From assembly GCA_035258605.1 (NCBI GenBank), contig DATFXD010000158.1, positions 1 to 31,182 on the forward strand: a DNA stretch of 31,182 nucleotides. The letters run 5' to 3'. Source of the stretch: AWTP1-13 sp035258605 (lineage in GTDB: Bacteria > Pseudomonadota > Alphaproteobacteria > Rhizobiales > Hyphomicrobiaceae). Numbering within the stretch: position 1 is the stretch's first letter; each line of letters opens with the position of its first letter. Below are positions 15,130-23,868 of the stretch, one piece after another. The notes below the pieces were generated by a model, which was given only the letters and a program-made list of their open reading frames with translations, did not search any database and was not told the origin of the DNA. Both the position numbers and the translations under genes were made by a program.

Positions 15130-17787
15130 ATGAAGACCGACACGCCGCGGCCCATCCTGCTCAAGGACTATCGCCCTCCCAACTATCTCATCGATCACGT
15201 CGATCTCGACGTGGCGCTGGCACCCGAGCGCACCCGGGTCGAGGCACGGCTCAAGCTGCGGCCGAACCCGGCGCTCGGACGTGCCGAGGCGGGGCCGTTG
15301 CGGCTCGATGGCGAGCTGCTCGAACTGGGCAGGGTGGCTCTCGACGGCCGCGAACTCGCCCCACCGCACTACCGGCTCAGCGACAAGGACCTGGTGATCG
15401 AGAAGCCGCCCGCCCGCGCCTTCGTCCTCGAGCTTGTCACCTACTGCAACCCGGAGGCGAACAAGGCCCTGTCGGGCCTGTACCGCTCGCGCGGCATCTA
15501 TTGCACGCAGTGCGAGGCGCAAGGCTTCCGGCGCATCACCTATTTTCTCGACCGCCCCGACGTGCTCGCCACCTATACCACCCGGATCGAGGCCGAGCAC
15601 GCCGAGGCGCCGGTGCTGTTGTCCAACGGCAATCCCGTCGCGCAGGGCGAACTGGCCGGCGGCAAACGCCATTTTGCCGTTTGGCAGGATCCTCATCCCA
15701 AGCCCAGCTACCTGTTCGCCTTGGTCGGCGGCGAGCTCGCACATTTGGCCGCGCAGTTCAAGACCGCCGCGGGGCGCAAAGTGGCGCTCAAAATCTATGT
15801 CGAGCCGGGCAAAGAGGACCGCTGCGCCTGGGCCATGGACGCGCTGAAACGCGCCATGCGCTGGGACGAGCAGCGGTTTGGACGCGAATACGACCTCGAC
15901 GTCTTCAATATTGTCGCCGTGTCGGATTTCAACATGGGCGCCATGGAGAACAAGGGGCTCAATATCTTCAACGACGCGCTGGTGTTGGCCTCACCCGAGA
16001 CCGCCAGCGACCAGAATTTCGCCGACATCGAGCGCGTCATTGCGCACGAGTACTTCCACAACTGGACGGGCAACCGCATTACCTGCCGGGACTGGTTTCA
16101 GCTCTGCCTCAAGGAGGGCCTGACCGTGTTCCGCGACCAGGAATTCTGCGCCGATCAGCGCTCCGCCACGGTGCAGCGCATTCGCGACGTGCGCAACTTG
16201 AAGGCGCGGCAATTTCCCGAGGATGCGGGCCCGTTGGCGCACCCGGTGCGTCCCGAGCGCTACATCGAGATCAACAACTTTTATACTGCCACCGTCTACG
16301 AGAAGGGCGCCGAGCTGATCCGCATGATCGAGACCCTGCTCGGACGCGACGGCTTTCGCCAAGGCCTCGATCTCTACTTTGAGCGCCACGACGGTCAGGC
16401 GGCAACGGTGGAGGAGTTCGTCGCGTGTTTCGAGGACAGCTCCGGCCGCAGCTTCAAGCAGTTCATGACCTGGTATGCCCAGGCCGGCACACCCGAGCTC
16501 ATCTGCAAGCTCAAGTACGATGCCCGCAGCAAGACCGCCGAGCTGACCATTACCCAGGTCCTGCCGGCCACGGCCGGGGAGGTAAAGGCCAAAAAGAAGC
16601 CGCTCGCCATTCCCCTGCGCCTGGGACTGATCGGCCACAACGGCCATGACATCGACCTCACCTTGGCCTCCGGCGCCGCCGTCAAGGATGGCCTGTTGCA
16701 GCTCGGCAAGCGCACCGAGACCTTCCGCTTTCGCGATCTGCCGTCGCGCCCGGTCGCCTCGCTGCTGCGCGGGTTCTCCGCCCCCGTCAACCTGACGGTT
16801 GACCACTCCGAGGCCGATCTGCGGTTTCTGATGGCCAATGACAGTGACCTCTACAATCGCTGGCAGGCGGCGCAGGAGTACGCCACCCGCGTGCTCACCG
16901 CCGCGGTCGCCGCGGTCAAGGCCGGCGCGGCGCCGGCGCCGCCGCGCCCCTTCATCGAAGCCCTGGGGGTGACGCTCGCCAATGACGAGCTGGAGCCGGG
17001 CTATCGCGCCCAGTTCATGTTCCTGCCGAGCGAGACCGACCTCGCCAGGGTGATCGGCCGCAACGTCGATCCCACCGCCATTCACCTCGCCCGCAAGGCC
17101 TTGCGCAAGGCGATCGGTAGCACGCTCAGCGGCACGCTGATCGACATCTATCAGCGCCACGAGGTCAAGGGCCCCTATTCGCCGGCGGCGGAGTTCGCCA
17201 GCCGTCGCGCCCTGCGCAACGCCGCGCTCGGCTATCTGGCAAGCCGCGGCCGGCGCGAGGACATAGCGCGCGTCGCCGCGCATTTCGCGCACGCCCGCAA
17301 TGCCACCGACGAATTGAACGCGTTGGCGATGCTGTCCGAGCTGCGCACACCGGAGCGCACGCGGGCGTTTGCGCGTTATTACCAGCGCTGGAAGGACGAC
17401 CATCTGGTGATCGACAACTGGTTCGTCTATCAGGCCGCCTCGCCGCTGCCCTCGACCTTGAGCGCGGTGGAAAAGCTGGCGCGCCATCCGCTGTTCTCGC
17501 TCAAGAACCCCAACAAGGTTCGCGCCCTGATCGGCGCGTTCGCGGTCTCCAATCCGGTCAACTTCAACCGCCCGGATGGCAAGGGTTACGAGTTCGTGGC
17601 GAGCCGCGTGCTCGAGCTCGATCGCTTCAACCCGCAGATCGCCGCCCGGCTGCTCGCCGCCTTTCGCAGCTGGAAGACGCTGGAGCCACAGCGGCGCCGG
17701 TTGGCAAAGAAGACGCTGAGCGGCATCGCCAAAACCAAGCCGCTGTCGCCTGACGTGCTGGAGATCGTGGGCAAGATGCTCGAGTGA
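15130..17787 (+). CDS. pepN: Aminopeptidase N (M1 metallopeptidase)
   Basis: An 885-residue M1 zinc aminopeptidase that removes N-terminal residues from peptides in late cytosolic protein turnover. The exopeptidase motif GAMEN is at 270-274. The zinc site HEYFH is at 306-310 and the third ligand E329 sits in KEGLTVF, matching HExxH-x18-E. The N-terminal beta domain (about 10-190), catalytic domain (about 190-440), DUF3458-type beta domain (about 450-540) and C-terminal helical domain (to 885) fit E. coli PepN (870 residues). No signal peptide. The ATG at 15130 is directly followed by the family N-terminus (LKDYRPPNYLIDHVDL); its Shine-Dalgarno is poor. It stands alone between divergent and downstream genes. 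Confidence 0.97.
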   Translation: MKTDTPRPILLKDYRPPNYLIDHVDLDVALAPERTRVEARLKLRPNPALGRAEAGPLRLDGELLELGRVALDGRELAPPHYRLSDKDLVIEKPPARAFVLELVTYCNPEANKALSGLYRSRGIYCTQCEAQGFRRITYFLDRPDVLATYTTRIEAEHAEAPVLLSNGNPVAQGELAGGKRHFAVWQDPHPKPSYLFALVGGELAHLAAQFKTAAGRKVALKIYVEPGKEDRCAWAMDALKRAMRWDEQRFGREYDLDVFNIVAVSDFNMGAMENKGLNIFNDALVLASPETASDQNFADIERVIAHEYFHNWTGNRITCRDWFQLCLKEGLTVFRDQEFCADQRSATVQRIRDVRNLKARQFPEDAGPLAHPVRPERYIEINNFYTATVYEKGAELIRMIETLLGRDGFRQGLDLYFERHDGQAATVEEFVACFEDSSGRSFKQFMTWYAQAGTPELICKLKYDARSKTAELTITQVLPATAGEVKAKKKPLAIPLRLGLIGHNGHDIDLTLASGAAVKDGLLQLGKRTETFRFRDLPSRPVASLLRGFSAPVNLTVDHSEADLRFLMANDSDLYNRWQAAQEYATRVLTAAVAAVKAGAAPAPPRPFIEALGVTLANDELEPGYRAQFMFLPSETDLARVIGRNVDPTAIHLARKALRKAIGSTLSGTLIDIYQRHEVKGPYSPAAEFASRRALRNAALGYLASRGRREDIARVAAHFAHARNATDELNALAMLSELRTPERTRAFARYYQRWKDDHLVIDNWFVYQAASPLPSTLSAVEKLARHPLFSLKNPNKVRALIGAFAVSNPVNFNRPDGKGYEFVASRVLELDRFNPQIAARLLAAFRSWKTLEPQRRRLAKKTLSGIAKTKPLSPDVLEIVGKMLE

Positions 17788-17874
17788 GCTCGCGGTGGCG
17801 GCAACCTGGTAGAGCCGCGCCGGTCACAGCTCGCCCTATTTTGGTCGCGATGCCGATCAGGGAGCTCGACAAGC

Positions 17875-17953
17875 GATTCGACGATGCCTCACAATGAGTG
17901 AATGATTCGACACGTGTAGGGTGTCGGATCGGGTCTGGGCAGCATTCATTCAC
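17875..17953. promoter_or_regulatory. GANTC pair and inverted repeat upstream of the kinase-like gene
   Basis: Two copies of GATTCGAC (17875-17882, 17904-17911) each carry GATTC, the GANTC site of the alphaproteobacterial CcrM methylase. GTGAATGA (17898-17905) and TCATTCAC (17946-17953) form a perfect 8-bp inverted repeat 40 nt apart. All lie within 100 nt upstream of the ATG at 17972, where a promoter is expected. Function is inferred only. Confidence 0.3.
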
Positions 17954-17971
17954 AATTCGATTGAGGGCCAG

Positions 17972-18916
17972 ATGGCGCGAGGTACTTCACCTCAGCCACG
18001 GAGGGCTGCGTCCATGGCATGGACGGCCGTGGCAGGCTTACTCGGTGCCGAACGGGCGGGGCGCCGGCCGCCGCCGGCCGGCTGGCCGCGGCTCTCGGAA
18101 GTTGCCTCGACGCTCTACCTTGCCGGGCTGGCGCTGGTGTCACTCACGGCCTGGCGGCTGCCGGCAGGGGCGGGCGGGTCGATCCTGGGCGACCTCAGCC
18201 TGATGCTGCTATTGAGCCTCGGCAGCGTGCTGGCGGTTGCGACCTTGGCCCGCACCGAGCCGGGGGAGCTGCCGGCGCCGGCCGCTGGCACCGCGGAGGC
18301 CTGCGGTGAACTGATGGCGCAGTTGAGCCATCAGCTGCGCACGCCGCTCAACGCCGTCATTGGCTTCTCGGAACTCATGGCCTGCGAGCTCTACGGGCCG
18401 CTCGGCAACCGTCGCTACCAGGAATACGCCCATCACATCTGCGAGAGTGGCGGACGGCTGCTCAAATCATCGCAGGACGCCCTGGCGGTCACCGAAGCCA
18501 TGACCCAATGGATGACCGACCGCACCCGCGCCCACCGCGAGCGGCTCGCGCTGGGCGCGCTCCTCGCCGAGGCCTGGACGGCGGCGATGGGCAGCGATGC
18601 GCGCCTGCCGTTAACCGATGGCGCCGGCCACAGCATCGCCGGTGAACGGGGTGCCATCGTCCAGGCGCTCACGCAGCTGTTGCGGCAGGCCGCAAACCTG
18701 CCGGGGACGGACGCCATCACCATCGCCATCAGCCGACGCCATCCGGGCTGCCGGCTGGAGATCTGCGCCCTCGGCGCGCGGGCGACCCCGCCGGCCGACG
18801 GCGCCGACCTCAACCTCATCCTGGCGAGGTTGCTGATGCAGACCCAGGGCGCGGTGCTGACCGTGGGGCCGAGCGACAGTGGCTGGATGGCAGCGGTTGA
18901 CTTCGTGGACGGCTAA
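17972..18916 (+). CDS. Membrane histidine kinase-like protein with degenerate ATPase domain
   Basis: A 314-residue protein. Two membrane segments (about 44-63 and 70-93) precede a canonical HisKA dimerisation helix with H120 in LSHQLRTPLNAVIGFSELM, followed by the usual YGPLGNRRYQEYAHHI segment. The remaining part (about 185-314) has the length of an ATPase domain, but the N-box asparagine, the DxGxG loop and the GxGxG lid are not recognisable: LTQLLRQAANLPG and LEICALGARATPP stand where they should be. It may be a phosphotransfer or scaffold protein rather than an active kinase. The ATG at 17972 has GAGGG 5 nt upstream; a GTG at 17921 would add 17 residues. No response regulator is adjacent. 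Confidence 0.83.
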   Translation: MARGTSPQPRRAASMAWTAVAGLLGAERAGRRPPPAGWPRLSEVASTLYLAGLALVSLTAWRLPAGAGGSILGDLSLMLLLSLGSVLAVATLARTEPGELPAPAAGTAEACGELMAQLSHQLRTPLNAVIGFSELMACELYGPLGNRRYQEYAHHICESGGRLLKSSQDALAVTEAMTQWMTDRTRAHRERLALGALLAEAWTAAMGSDARLPLTDGAGHSIAGERGAIVQALTQLLRQAANLPGTDAITIAISRRHPGCRLEICALGARATPPADGADLNLILARLLMQTQGAVLTVGPSDSGWMAAVDFVDG

Positions 18917-18945
18917 CGGCCGGGCCGGGACGGTGTTTGCAGCGC

Positions 18946-18961
18946 GGGCGCGGGCGCGCCC
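18946..18961. terminator. GC hairpin between convergent genes
   Basis: GGGCGC / GCGCCC arms around a 4-nt loop lie in the 60-nt space between the convergent kinase-like and CnrX-like genes. It could stop transcription from either side; no T-tract. Confidence 0.33.
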
Positions 18962-18976
18962 AGCCGATTGGTGGCG

Positions 18977-19516
18977 CTACTTCGTCTGCTGGTTGTGGTC
19001 ATTCACCTGCCGGTCGGGTTCGTCGAGCAGGTTTTGGCCCGATGGCCGGCGCTGCTCGCGCCAGGCCGGAAAGGCGCGGCGCTCGGCGGGCGTCAACTCG
19101 TTGGCAATCACCAGGTCGAGGCTCAGCACCGCCGCCCGCGCGCGGTTATAGGCCTCCGACAGGCGGCCTTGCGCGGCAGCAAATTTCTCCCCGTCGAACG
19201 GCTCGGCGGCCAAGGTTTGCATCGCCTCCTCGCGCGCGGCGCGGATGTCGCGACGGAACGGACGAATATGCTGGCGCTGCCCGGCGGTCGCGTTCCAAAT
19301 CTGATCGCGCCGCTCAGGCGGCAGCGAGGTGGTGTAGCCCAACAGGTTGGGGGTGACGCTTCGGACCGGCGGCTGGTGCGCCCGGGCCCGCCAGATCGAC
19401 CCGGCCACCAGACCGACGACGATGAGGTTGAGCGCCAGCGACGCCGTGAGCAGGGCGACGCTCCAGCGCGGCATCTGCCAGCCCCCTCGCACCGCTCCGA
19501 TACCCGCCCCGGTCAT
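18977..19516 (-). CDS. Membrane-anchored periplasmic CnrX/CpxP-like sensor (Metal_resist type)
   Basis: A 179-residue protein with one N-terminal membrane anchor (about 18-41) and a helical periplasmic domain with two LTxxQ-like turns, LPPERRDQI (65-73) and LTPAERRAF (141-149), as in Spy/CpxP/CnrX proteins often annotated 'periplasmic heavy metal sensor'. Its start overlaps the stop of the anti-sigma candidate as ATGA. The order sigma - TM protein - anchored CnrX-like protein parallels CnrH-CnrY-CnrX, where CnrX senses Ni/Co and releases the sigma factor. However His and Met residues are sparse (H47, H83, M99, and a tail His), so the CnrX metal site is not evident. It may sense envelope damage or another ligand instead. 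Confidence 0.8.
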   Translation of the reverse strand: MTGAGIGAVRGGWQMPRWSVALLTASLALNLIVVGLVAGSIWRARAHQPPVRSVTPNLLGYTTSLPPERRDQIWNATAGQRQHIRPFRRDIRAAREEAMQTLAAEPFDGEKFAAAQGRLSEAYNRARAAVLSLDLVIANELTPAERRAFPAWREQRRPSGQNLLDEPDRQVNDHNQQTK

Positions 19517-20061
19517 AGCAAATCCTCATCCGGATCGAACCAGCCCGGCGCCGGGTTGGCGTTGCCCATGGAGATGCCGGTGAAGTCCTCGAGCGCCGGG
19601 ATCAGCGGCTGCGGCACCGCCGCGGCGCCGAGAAAGACGCCGAGCATCAGACAGGCGGCCAGCAAACCGGCGGCGCGACCGGCGGGACTGCGATGCAACC
19701 AGCGCCGCCGCTGCGCCAACTCGACCACGGTGGCTCGCGGACGCACCGCCAGCGCCCGGCTGCGGGCCTCGTCCGTGGCCAGCGGGTCCGCCGCCGGCAC
19801 CATGCGCGGGGAGCGCTGAGCCGCGGCAACAATGCGCGCGGCCAGCGCCGCTTCGCTCGCCAGCGAGGGCAGCGGCGCGCGTTCCAGAACGCGATCGAGC
19901 GCCTCGGCCTCGCCCAGCAACCGGCGGGCAGCCGGATCGCGGGCCGCCAACTGCCCGGCGCTCGCTCGTGCATCAACCGGCCAACGCGTGCGGTCGCTGC
20001 CATAGACGTCGAGCAAACGCTCAAACTCCAAGAGTGTCATGCTGTTGCCCAAACCTGTCAT
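19513..20061 (-). CDS. Single-TM anti-sigma factor candidate
   Basis: A 182-residue protein with a cytosolic N-terminal region (about 1-125) containing LLDVYGSDRTRWP, one membrane segment (about 129-149) and a short periplasmic tail. It has no zinc-finger HxxxCxxC motif, so it is not a ZAS-type anti-sigma factor. The YG-D-xRWP motif is, from memory, recurrent in alphaproteobacterial proteins encoded just after ECF sigma genes. It lies 32 nt after the sigma gene and overlaps the CnrX-like gene by 4 nt. Topology and position support an anti-sigma role: the cytosolic part would hold the sigma factor at the membrane. This is inference; no domain was firmly identified. AAGG lies 8 nt before the ATG. 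Confidence 0.72.
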   Translation of the reverse strand: MTGLGNSMTLLEFERLLDVYGSDRTRWPVDARASAGQLAARDPAARRLLGEAEALDRVLERAPLPSLASEAALAARIVAAAQRSPRMVPAADPLATDEARSRALAVRPRATVVELAQRRRWLHRSPAGRAAGLLAACLMLGVFLGAAAVPQPLIPALEDFTGISMGNANPAPGWFDPDEDLL

Positions 20062-20093
20062 CTCAGCACCTTGCGTGTTCTAGCATCCGTTCG

Positions 20094-20708
20094 TTAGCTC
20101 TCGTTCTCGGGCAATAGGCCATGCCACTCGTCCTTCAGCGCCGCCTTGAGCGAGCGGCGCGCGCGAGCTAACAGCGATTCGACGGCCTCGTCCGAAATAT
20201 CCAATACCTGGCCGACCTCGATCTGGCTCATGCCCTCGTAGTGAAACAACGTCAGCGCCAGACGCTGCCGCTCGGGCAAAGCCTTGAGCGCCGCATCGAC
20301 CCGGCCCTTCAACTCTCGTTCCGTCAGATGCCGCACCTGACCGGCAGGCTCGGCCTGTTCCGGCAACTCGTCGACCACGGTGGTGCTGCGCGTGGCCCGC
20401 ACCCGGTCGATGCACAGGTTCGAGGCCACCCGCCGCAGCCACGGCCGTACCCCGCCCGGGCCCAACTCGAGGCCCGCCGCGTTGCGCCAAAGCCTCAGCA
20501 TCGTCTCCTGCGCCACGTCTTCGGCCTCCGCGTCGTCCTTGAGCATGCGCCTGGCAATGGCAAGGACGGTCGGCAAATGCCGGTCGACGAGGCCGCGGAA
20601 GGCCTGTGCCTCGCCCGCCGCCACGCGTGCGAGCAAGGACGCTTCCGCCTCGACCTCTTCCGGCTCGGACCTGAGCGCCGGACCAGGCTCACTCTTGCGC
20701 GCAAGCAC
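20094..20708 (-). CDS. ECF-type RNA polymerase sigma factor
   Basis: A 204-residue sigma-70 family factor of the ECF class. Region 2 spans about 34-107, including DAEAEDVAQETMLRLWRN (-10 recognition and core binding) and WLRRVASNLCIDRVR. Region 4 spans about 135-190, with LPERQRLALTLFHYEGMSQIEVGQVLDIS as the -35-binding helix-turn-helix. Region 3 is missing, as expected for ECF factors. An acidic N-terminal extension of about 20 residues is present. The start is a GTG at 20708 with a GAGG upstream. It heads a leftward operon with a membrane anti-sigma candidate and a CnrX-like protein. Autoregulation is likely but no clear ECF promoter was found: a GGAAC at 20852-20856 (minus strand) has no well-spaced -10. 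Confidence 0.94.
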   Translation of the reverse strand: MLARKSEPGPALRSEPEEVEAEASLLARVAAGEAQAFRGLVDRHLPTVLAIARRMLKDDAEAEDVAQETMLRLWRNAAGLELGPGGVRPWLRRVASNLCIDRVRATRSTTVVDELPEQAEPAGQVRHLTERELKGRVDAALKALPERQRLALTLFHYEGMSQIEVGQVLDISDEAVESLLARARRSLKAALKDEWHGLLPENES

Positions 20709-20945
20709 GCGTCATGCCTCGCCAGTTGCCGCCTGGAGGGCACGCCTCCCAACCGGGACGCGGCCCTTCGCTTGGCACTCTATCCCACATCCGGCGGGGC
20801 CGATCGAGGGCCCTCGTCGCCTTCAGGGCCGTAAACGCGGCAAGGGAAGGCGTTCCGTCGCGCCATAAATCCTCACCCGCAGAGGGAGTTAGGCCAGTGA
20901 ATGGCGATCCGGGCTGGAGTTGGGCGCAAAGCGCCACCCGGCCGG

Positions 20946-23867
20946 CTAGCTGACGAGGCGGTCAAACAGCGCCGCAACCTCGCGCTGGCGCTCGGCCAAA
21001 TCGGCCTCAAGACGGGCAAAGTCGGGGGCATCACCGGCGCGGGCCAGCAGCACCTTCAGCCCGTCCGGGGCGGCCTTCGGCACGAACGGACCATCCTGGC
21101 AGAGGCGCAACACTTGCGTCAGATTGTTCAACAGCTGCGCGGCTGGCAGCAGCACGTCGGCGGCGCCGGCGGGGAGCAAGCCGGCCCGCTCCAGCTTGCC
21201 GAGCGCCTCCAGCGTGTTCTGGGACAAGATCTCGGGCCGGTCGGCGGCGTGCTTTAGTTGCAGGTACTGGGCGATGAACTCGAGGTCGACCAGCCCGCCG
21301 CGCACCTGCTTCAGGTCCCAAATGTCCCCTGTACCTTTTTCGCGCGCGATCCGCGCGCGCATGCTCGTCACGTCGGCGGCAATCTTGGCGGGGTCGCGGG
21401 GCCGGCGCAGGATGTCGGCGATGGCGGCCTCCACGCCAAGCTTGAGCTCGGGCGCACCGGCCACCACGCGGGCCCGCGTCAACGCCAGGTGCTCCCAGGT
21501 CCAGGCCTCGTTCGCCTGGTAATGGATGAAGCTCGACAGCTGCGTGGCAACCGGTCCCTTTTGCCCGGACGGGCGCAGTCGCATGTCGACCTCGTAGAGC
21601 TGACCTTCGGCGGTCTGCGCCGTAAAGGCGCTGATCAGGCGCTGGGTCAGGCGGCTGAAATACTGGGTCGGCGGCAACGGCCTGGCGCCATCCGAGTGCA
21701 GCGCGTCGGCGGCAAAATCGTAGATCACGATCAGGTCGAGGTCGGAGGCCGCCGTCATCTCCCGGCCGCCGAGCTTGCCCATCGCCACCACCACCGCCGC
21801 CCCGCCCGGCACCCGCCCATGCGCGCGCGCCATTTCGCGCGCCACCACCCCGTGCATGGCCTCGATCATGCACTCGGCGAGCTGGGCATAGGCGCCGCCC
21901 GCCTGGCTGGCGCTGATGCTGCCCGTGAGCACGCGCACGCCGATCAGGAACGCCTGCTCGTTGCCGATGCGGCGGGCGCGGTCGAGCACGTCTTGCACGT
22001 CGCTGGCCTCGCCGAGCTCGGCAGCGACGATGCCGGCGAGATCGTCTGGGCTCGGCAGGGTGCCGAAGAAGCCGGGCGCCAGCACCGCGTCCAATACCCG
22101 GCGGCGCTTGCCCAGGATCCGTGCCAGTCGCGGCGCCGTGCCCATGATGGCGGCGATCAAGTGGATCAGGCTCGGGTTCTGCTTCAAGAGCGAGAACAGC
22201 TGCACGCCCGAGGGCAGCTCCGACAGAAAGCGGTCGAAGCCGATGAAGGCCACGTCCGGATTGGCGGTCTTGGCCAGGGCCTCGATCAGCACCGGCTGCA
22301 TTTCGGTGAGGAGCTCGCGCGCGCGTTGGCTGCGCACCGCCGGGTAGCGGCCGTGATGCCAGCCGCGCACCTGGGCCACGACCTCGGCGGCGCGGCTGTA
22401 GCCGAGCCCGGTGAGCGCCGCCAAGGTGGCGGGGTCATCGGCCTCGCCGGCGAACACCATGTTGCTGCCGCCGCGCGTCAGCGCCGGGCTGCCTTCGAAC
22501 AGGCGAACGTAGTGGGCCTGCACCCGCTCCAGTTCGCCGGTGAGCCGCGCGGCAAAGCTGATGGCGTCGGGATAGCCGCAGAACTTGGCGAACGCTGCGA
22601 GCTTGTCGGCGTCCTGCGGCAAGGTCTGGGTCTGCTCGTCGGCGAGCATCTGCAGCCGATGCTCGACATGGCGCAGGAAACGATAGGCCTCGTCCAGATC
22701 CTGGCGCGCCGCGGCGCTGATCCAGCCGCGCTCTTCCAGACGCTGCAGCGCCAGCAAGGTGGCAGCGACGCGCAGTTCCGGCTGCCGGCCGCCGGCGATC
22801 AGCTGCTGGGTTTGGGCGAAGAATTCGATCTCGCGGATGCCGCCGCGGCCGACCTTGATGTTGTGGCCGGCAACGCCGATCGTGCCAAAGCCGCGCACGG
22901 CGTGGATCTGCCGCTTCATCGCATGAATGTCGGCGATGGCCGCGAAATCCAGATACTTGCGCCAGATGAACGGCGCCAGATCCCGCAACAGTGCCTCGCC
23001 CGCGGCGATGTCGCCCGCCGCCGCGCGCGCCTTGATCAGCGCCGCCCGCTCCCAGTTCTGGCCGAAGCTCTCGTAGTAGTTGAGGGCGGCATCGGTCGAC
23101 AGCGCCAGCGGCGTCGAGCCCGGATCCGGGCGCAGCCTGAGATCGGACCGGAACACGTAGCCATCGCCGGTGCGCTCGTGCAGGAGCCGCACCAGATCCC
23201 GCGTCAGGCGCACGAAAAAGGTCTGCACCTCGAGCCCGGCGCGCAGGCGGATGCGCGCCAAGTCGTAAAACACGATGAGGTCGATGTCGGAGGAGTAGTT
23301 GAGCTCGTTGGCACCGTACTTGCCCATCGCCAACACGATGTAGCCGTCGGGCTCGGGGGCCAGCCAATCACCGCGCGCGAACGCCTGCCGGAACAAGAAG
23401 GCGACGGCGGCCGACACGGCAACGTCGGCCGCGGTCGACAGCGTGCGCGCCACGCTCATCACCGGCCAAACCCCGCCGAGGTCGCAGAGCGCGGTCAACA
23501 GCGCAACCTCGGCCTTGAAGACGCGCAAGCTTACCATCGCATCGGCGCTGCTTTGTGCCGCCGCCGTGGCCGCGCGCGCCGCCCGGCACAGCTCTTCAAA
23601 CCGCGCTTCGGGCGAGCTGGCGAACGCCGCCAGCAGCCGCGCCGGGTCGCGCTCGATGAGCGCGGTCAGAAACGAAGAGGCGCCAAAGATACCGGCCAAC
23701 AGGTGGCGGCTCGGCGCCTGCTGCAACAGCTCGGATAGCCCGGCCAGCGCCGCGTCCTGTCGGGCGCGCTCGCCGAGCTCGGCCAGCACGCGGTTCGCCT
23801 GGTTGTGATCGTGAACGATCGGCGCCTCACTCAATCGTTGCCTGAGGCTGCCGCCCCCCGAGGACAT
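20946..23867 (-). CDS. glnE: Bifunctional glutamine synthetase adenylyltransferase/deadenylase
   Basis: A 973-residue GlnE, which adenylylates glutamine synthetase when nitrogen is plentiful and removes the AMP when nitrogen is scarce, under PII control. It has two nucleotidyltransferase halves. The N-terminal (deadenylase) domain has GKYGANELNYSSDIDLIVFYD with D194 and D196; the C-terminal (adenylylase) domain has GKLGGREMTAASDLDLIVIYD with D709 and D711. Linking regions (KVGRGGIREIEF, KQVRGGLVDLEFIAQYLQL) are typical. The length matches alphaproteobacterial GlnE (about 980; E. coli 946). The ATG at 23867 is 1 nt after the stop of the sensor-kinase gene, so translation is probably coupled. 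Regulation by PII is family knowledge; glnB and glnD are not in the window. Confidence 0.97.
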   Translation of the reverse strand: MSSGGGSLRQRLSEAPIVHDHNQANRVLAELGERARQDAALAGLSELLQQAPSRHLLAGIFGASSFLTALIERDPARLLAAFASSPEARFEELCRAARAATAAAQSSADAMVSLRVFKAEVALLTALCDLGGVWPVMSVARTLSTAADVAVSAAVAFLFRQAFARGDWLAPEPDGYIVLAMGKYGANELNYSSDIDLIVFYDLARIRLRAGLEVQTFFVRLTRDLVRLLHERTGDGYVFRSDLRLRPDPGSTPLALSTDAALNYYESFGQNWERAALIKARAAAGDIAAGEALLRDLAPFIWRKYLDFAAIADIHAMKRQIHAVRGFGTIGVAGHNIKVGRGGIREIEFFAQTQQLIAGGRQPELRVAATLLALQRLEERGWISAAARQDLDEAYRFLRHVEHRLQMLADEQTQTLPQDADKLAAFAKFCGYPDAISFAARLTGELERVQAHYVRLFEGSPALTRGGSNMVFAGEADDPATLAALTGLGYSRAAEVVAQVRGWHHGRYPAVRSQRARELLTEMQPVLIEALAKTANPDVAFIGFDRFLSELPSGVQLFSLLKQNPSLIHLIAAIMGTAPRLARILGKRRRVLDAVLAPGFFGTLPSPDDLAGIVAAELGEASDVQDVLDRARRIGNEQAFLIGVRVLTGSISASQAGGAYAQLAECMIEAMHGVVAREMARAHGRVPGGAAVVVAMGKLGGREMTAASDLDLIVIYDFAADALHSDGARPLPPTQYFSRLTQRLISAFTAQTAEGQLYEVDMRLRPSGQKGPVATQLSSFIHYQANEAWTWEHLALTRARVVAGAPELKLGVEAAIADILRRPRDPAKIAADVTSMRARIAREKGTGDIWDLKQVRGGLVDLEFIAQYLQLKHAADRPEILSQNTLEALGKLERAGLLPAGAADVLLPAAQLLNNLTQVLRLCQDGPFVPKAAPDGLKVLLARAGDAPDFARLEADLAERQREVAALFDRLVS

Positions 23868-23868
23868 C

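Noticed and set aside
15991..17487. 498-residue frame antisense to pepN
   Set aside because: Gly/Ala/Arg-rich shadow without motifs; pepN is unambiguous.
20833..20856. GGAAC plus CGTTT on the minus strand as an ECF autoregulatory promoter
   Set aside because: The spacer is 14 nt; ECF promoters usually have about 16-17, so the match is not convincing.
20923..20935. GGCGC-AAA-GCGCC hairpin just downstream of glnE as a terminator
   Set aside because: Only a 5-bp stem with no T-tract; too common by chance in DNA of this GC content.
21258..23738. Long 826-residue open frame antisense to glnE
   Set aside because: It is rich in His, Gln, Arg and Gly with no domain motifs, the usual product of reading the opposite strand of a GC-rich gene. 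The glnE frame has all family motifs.
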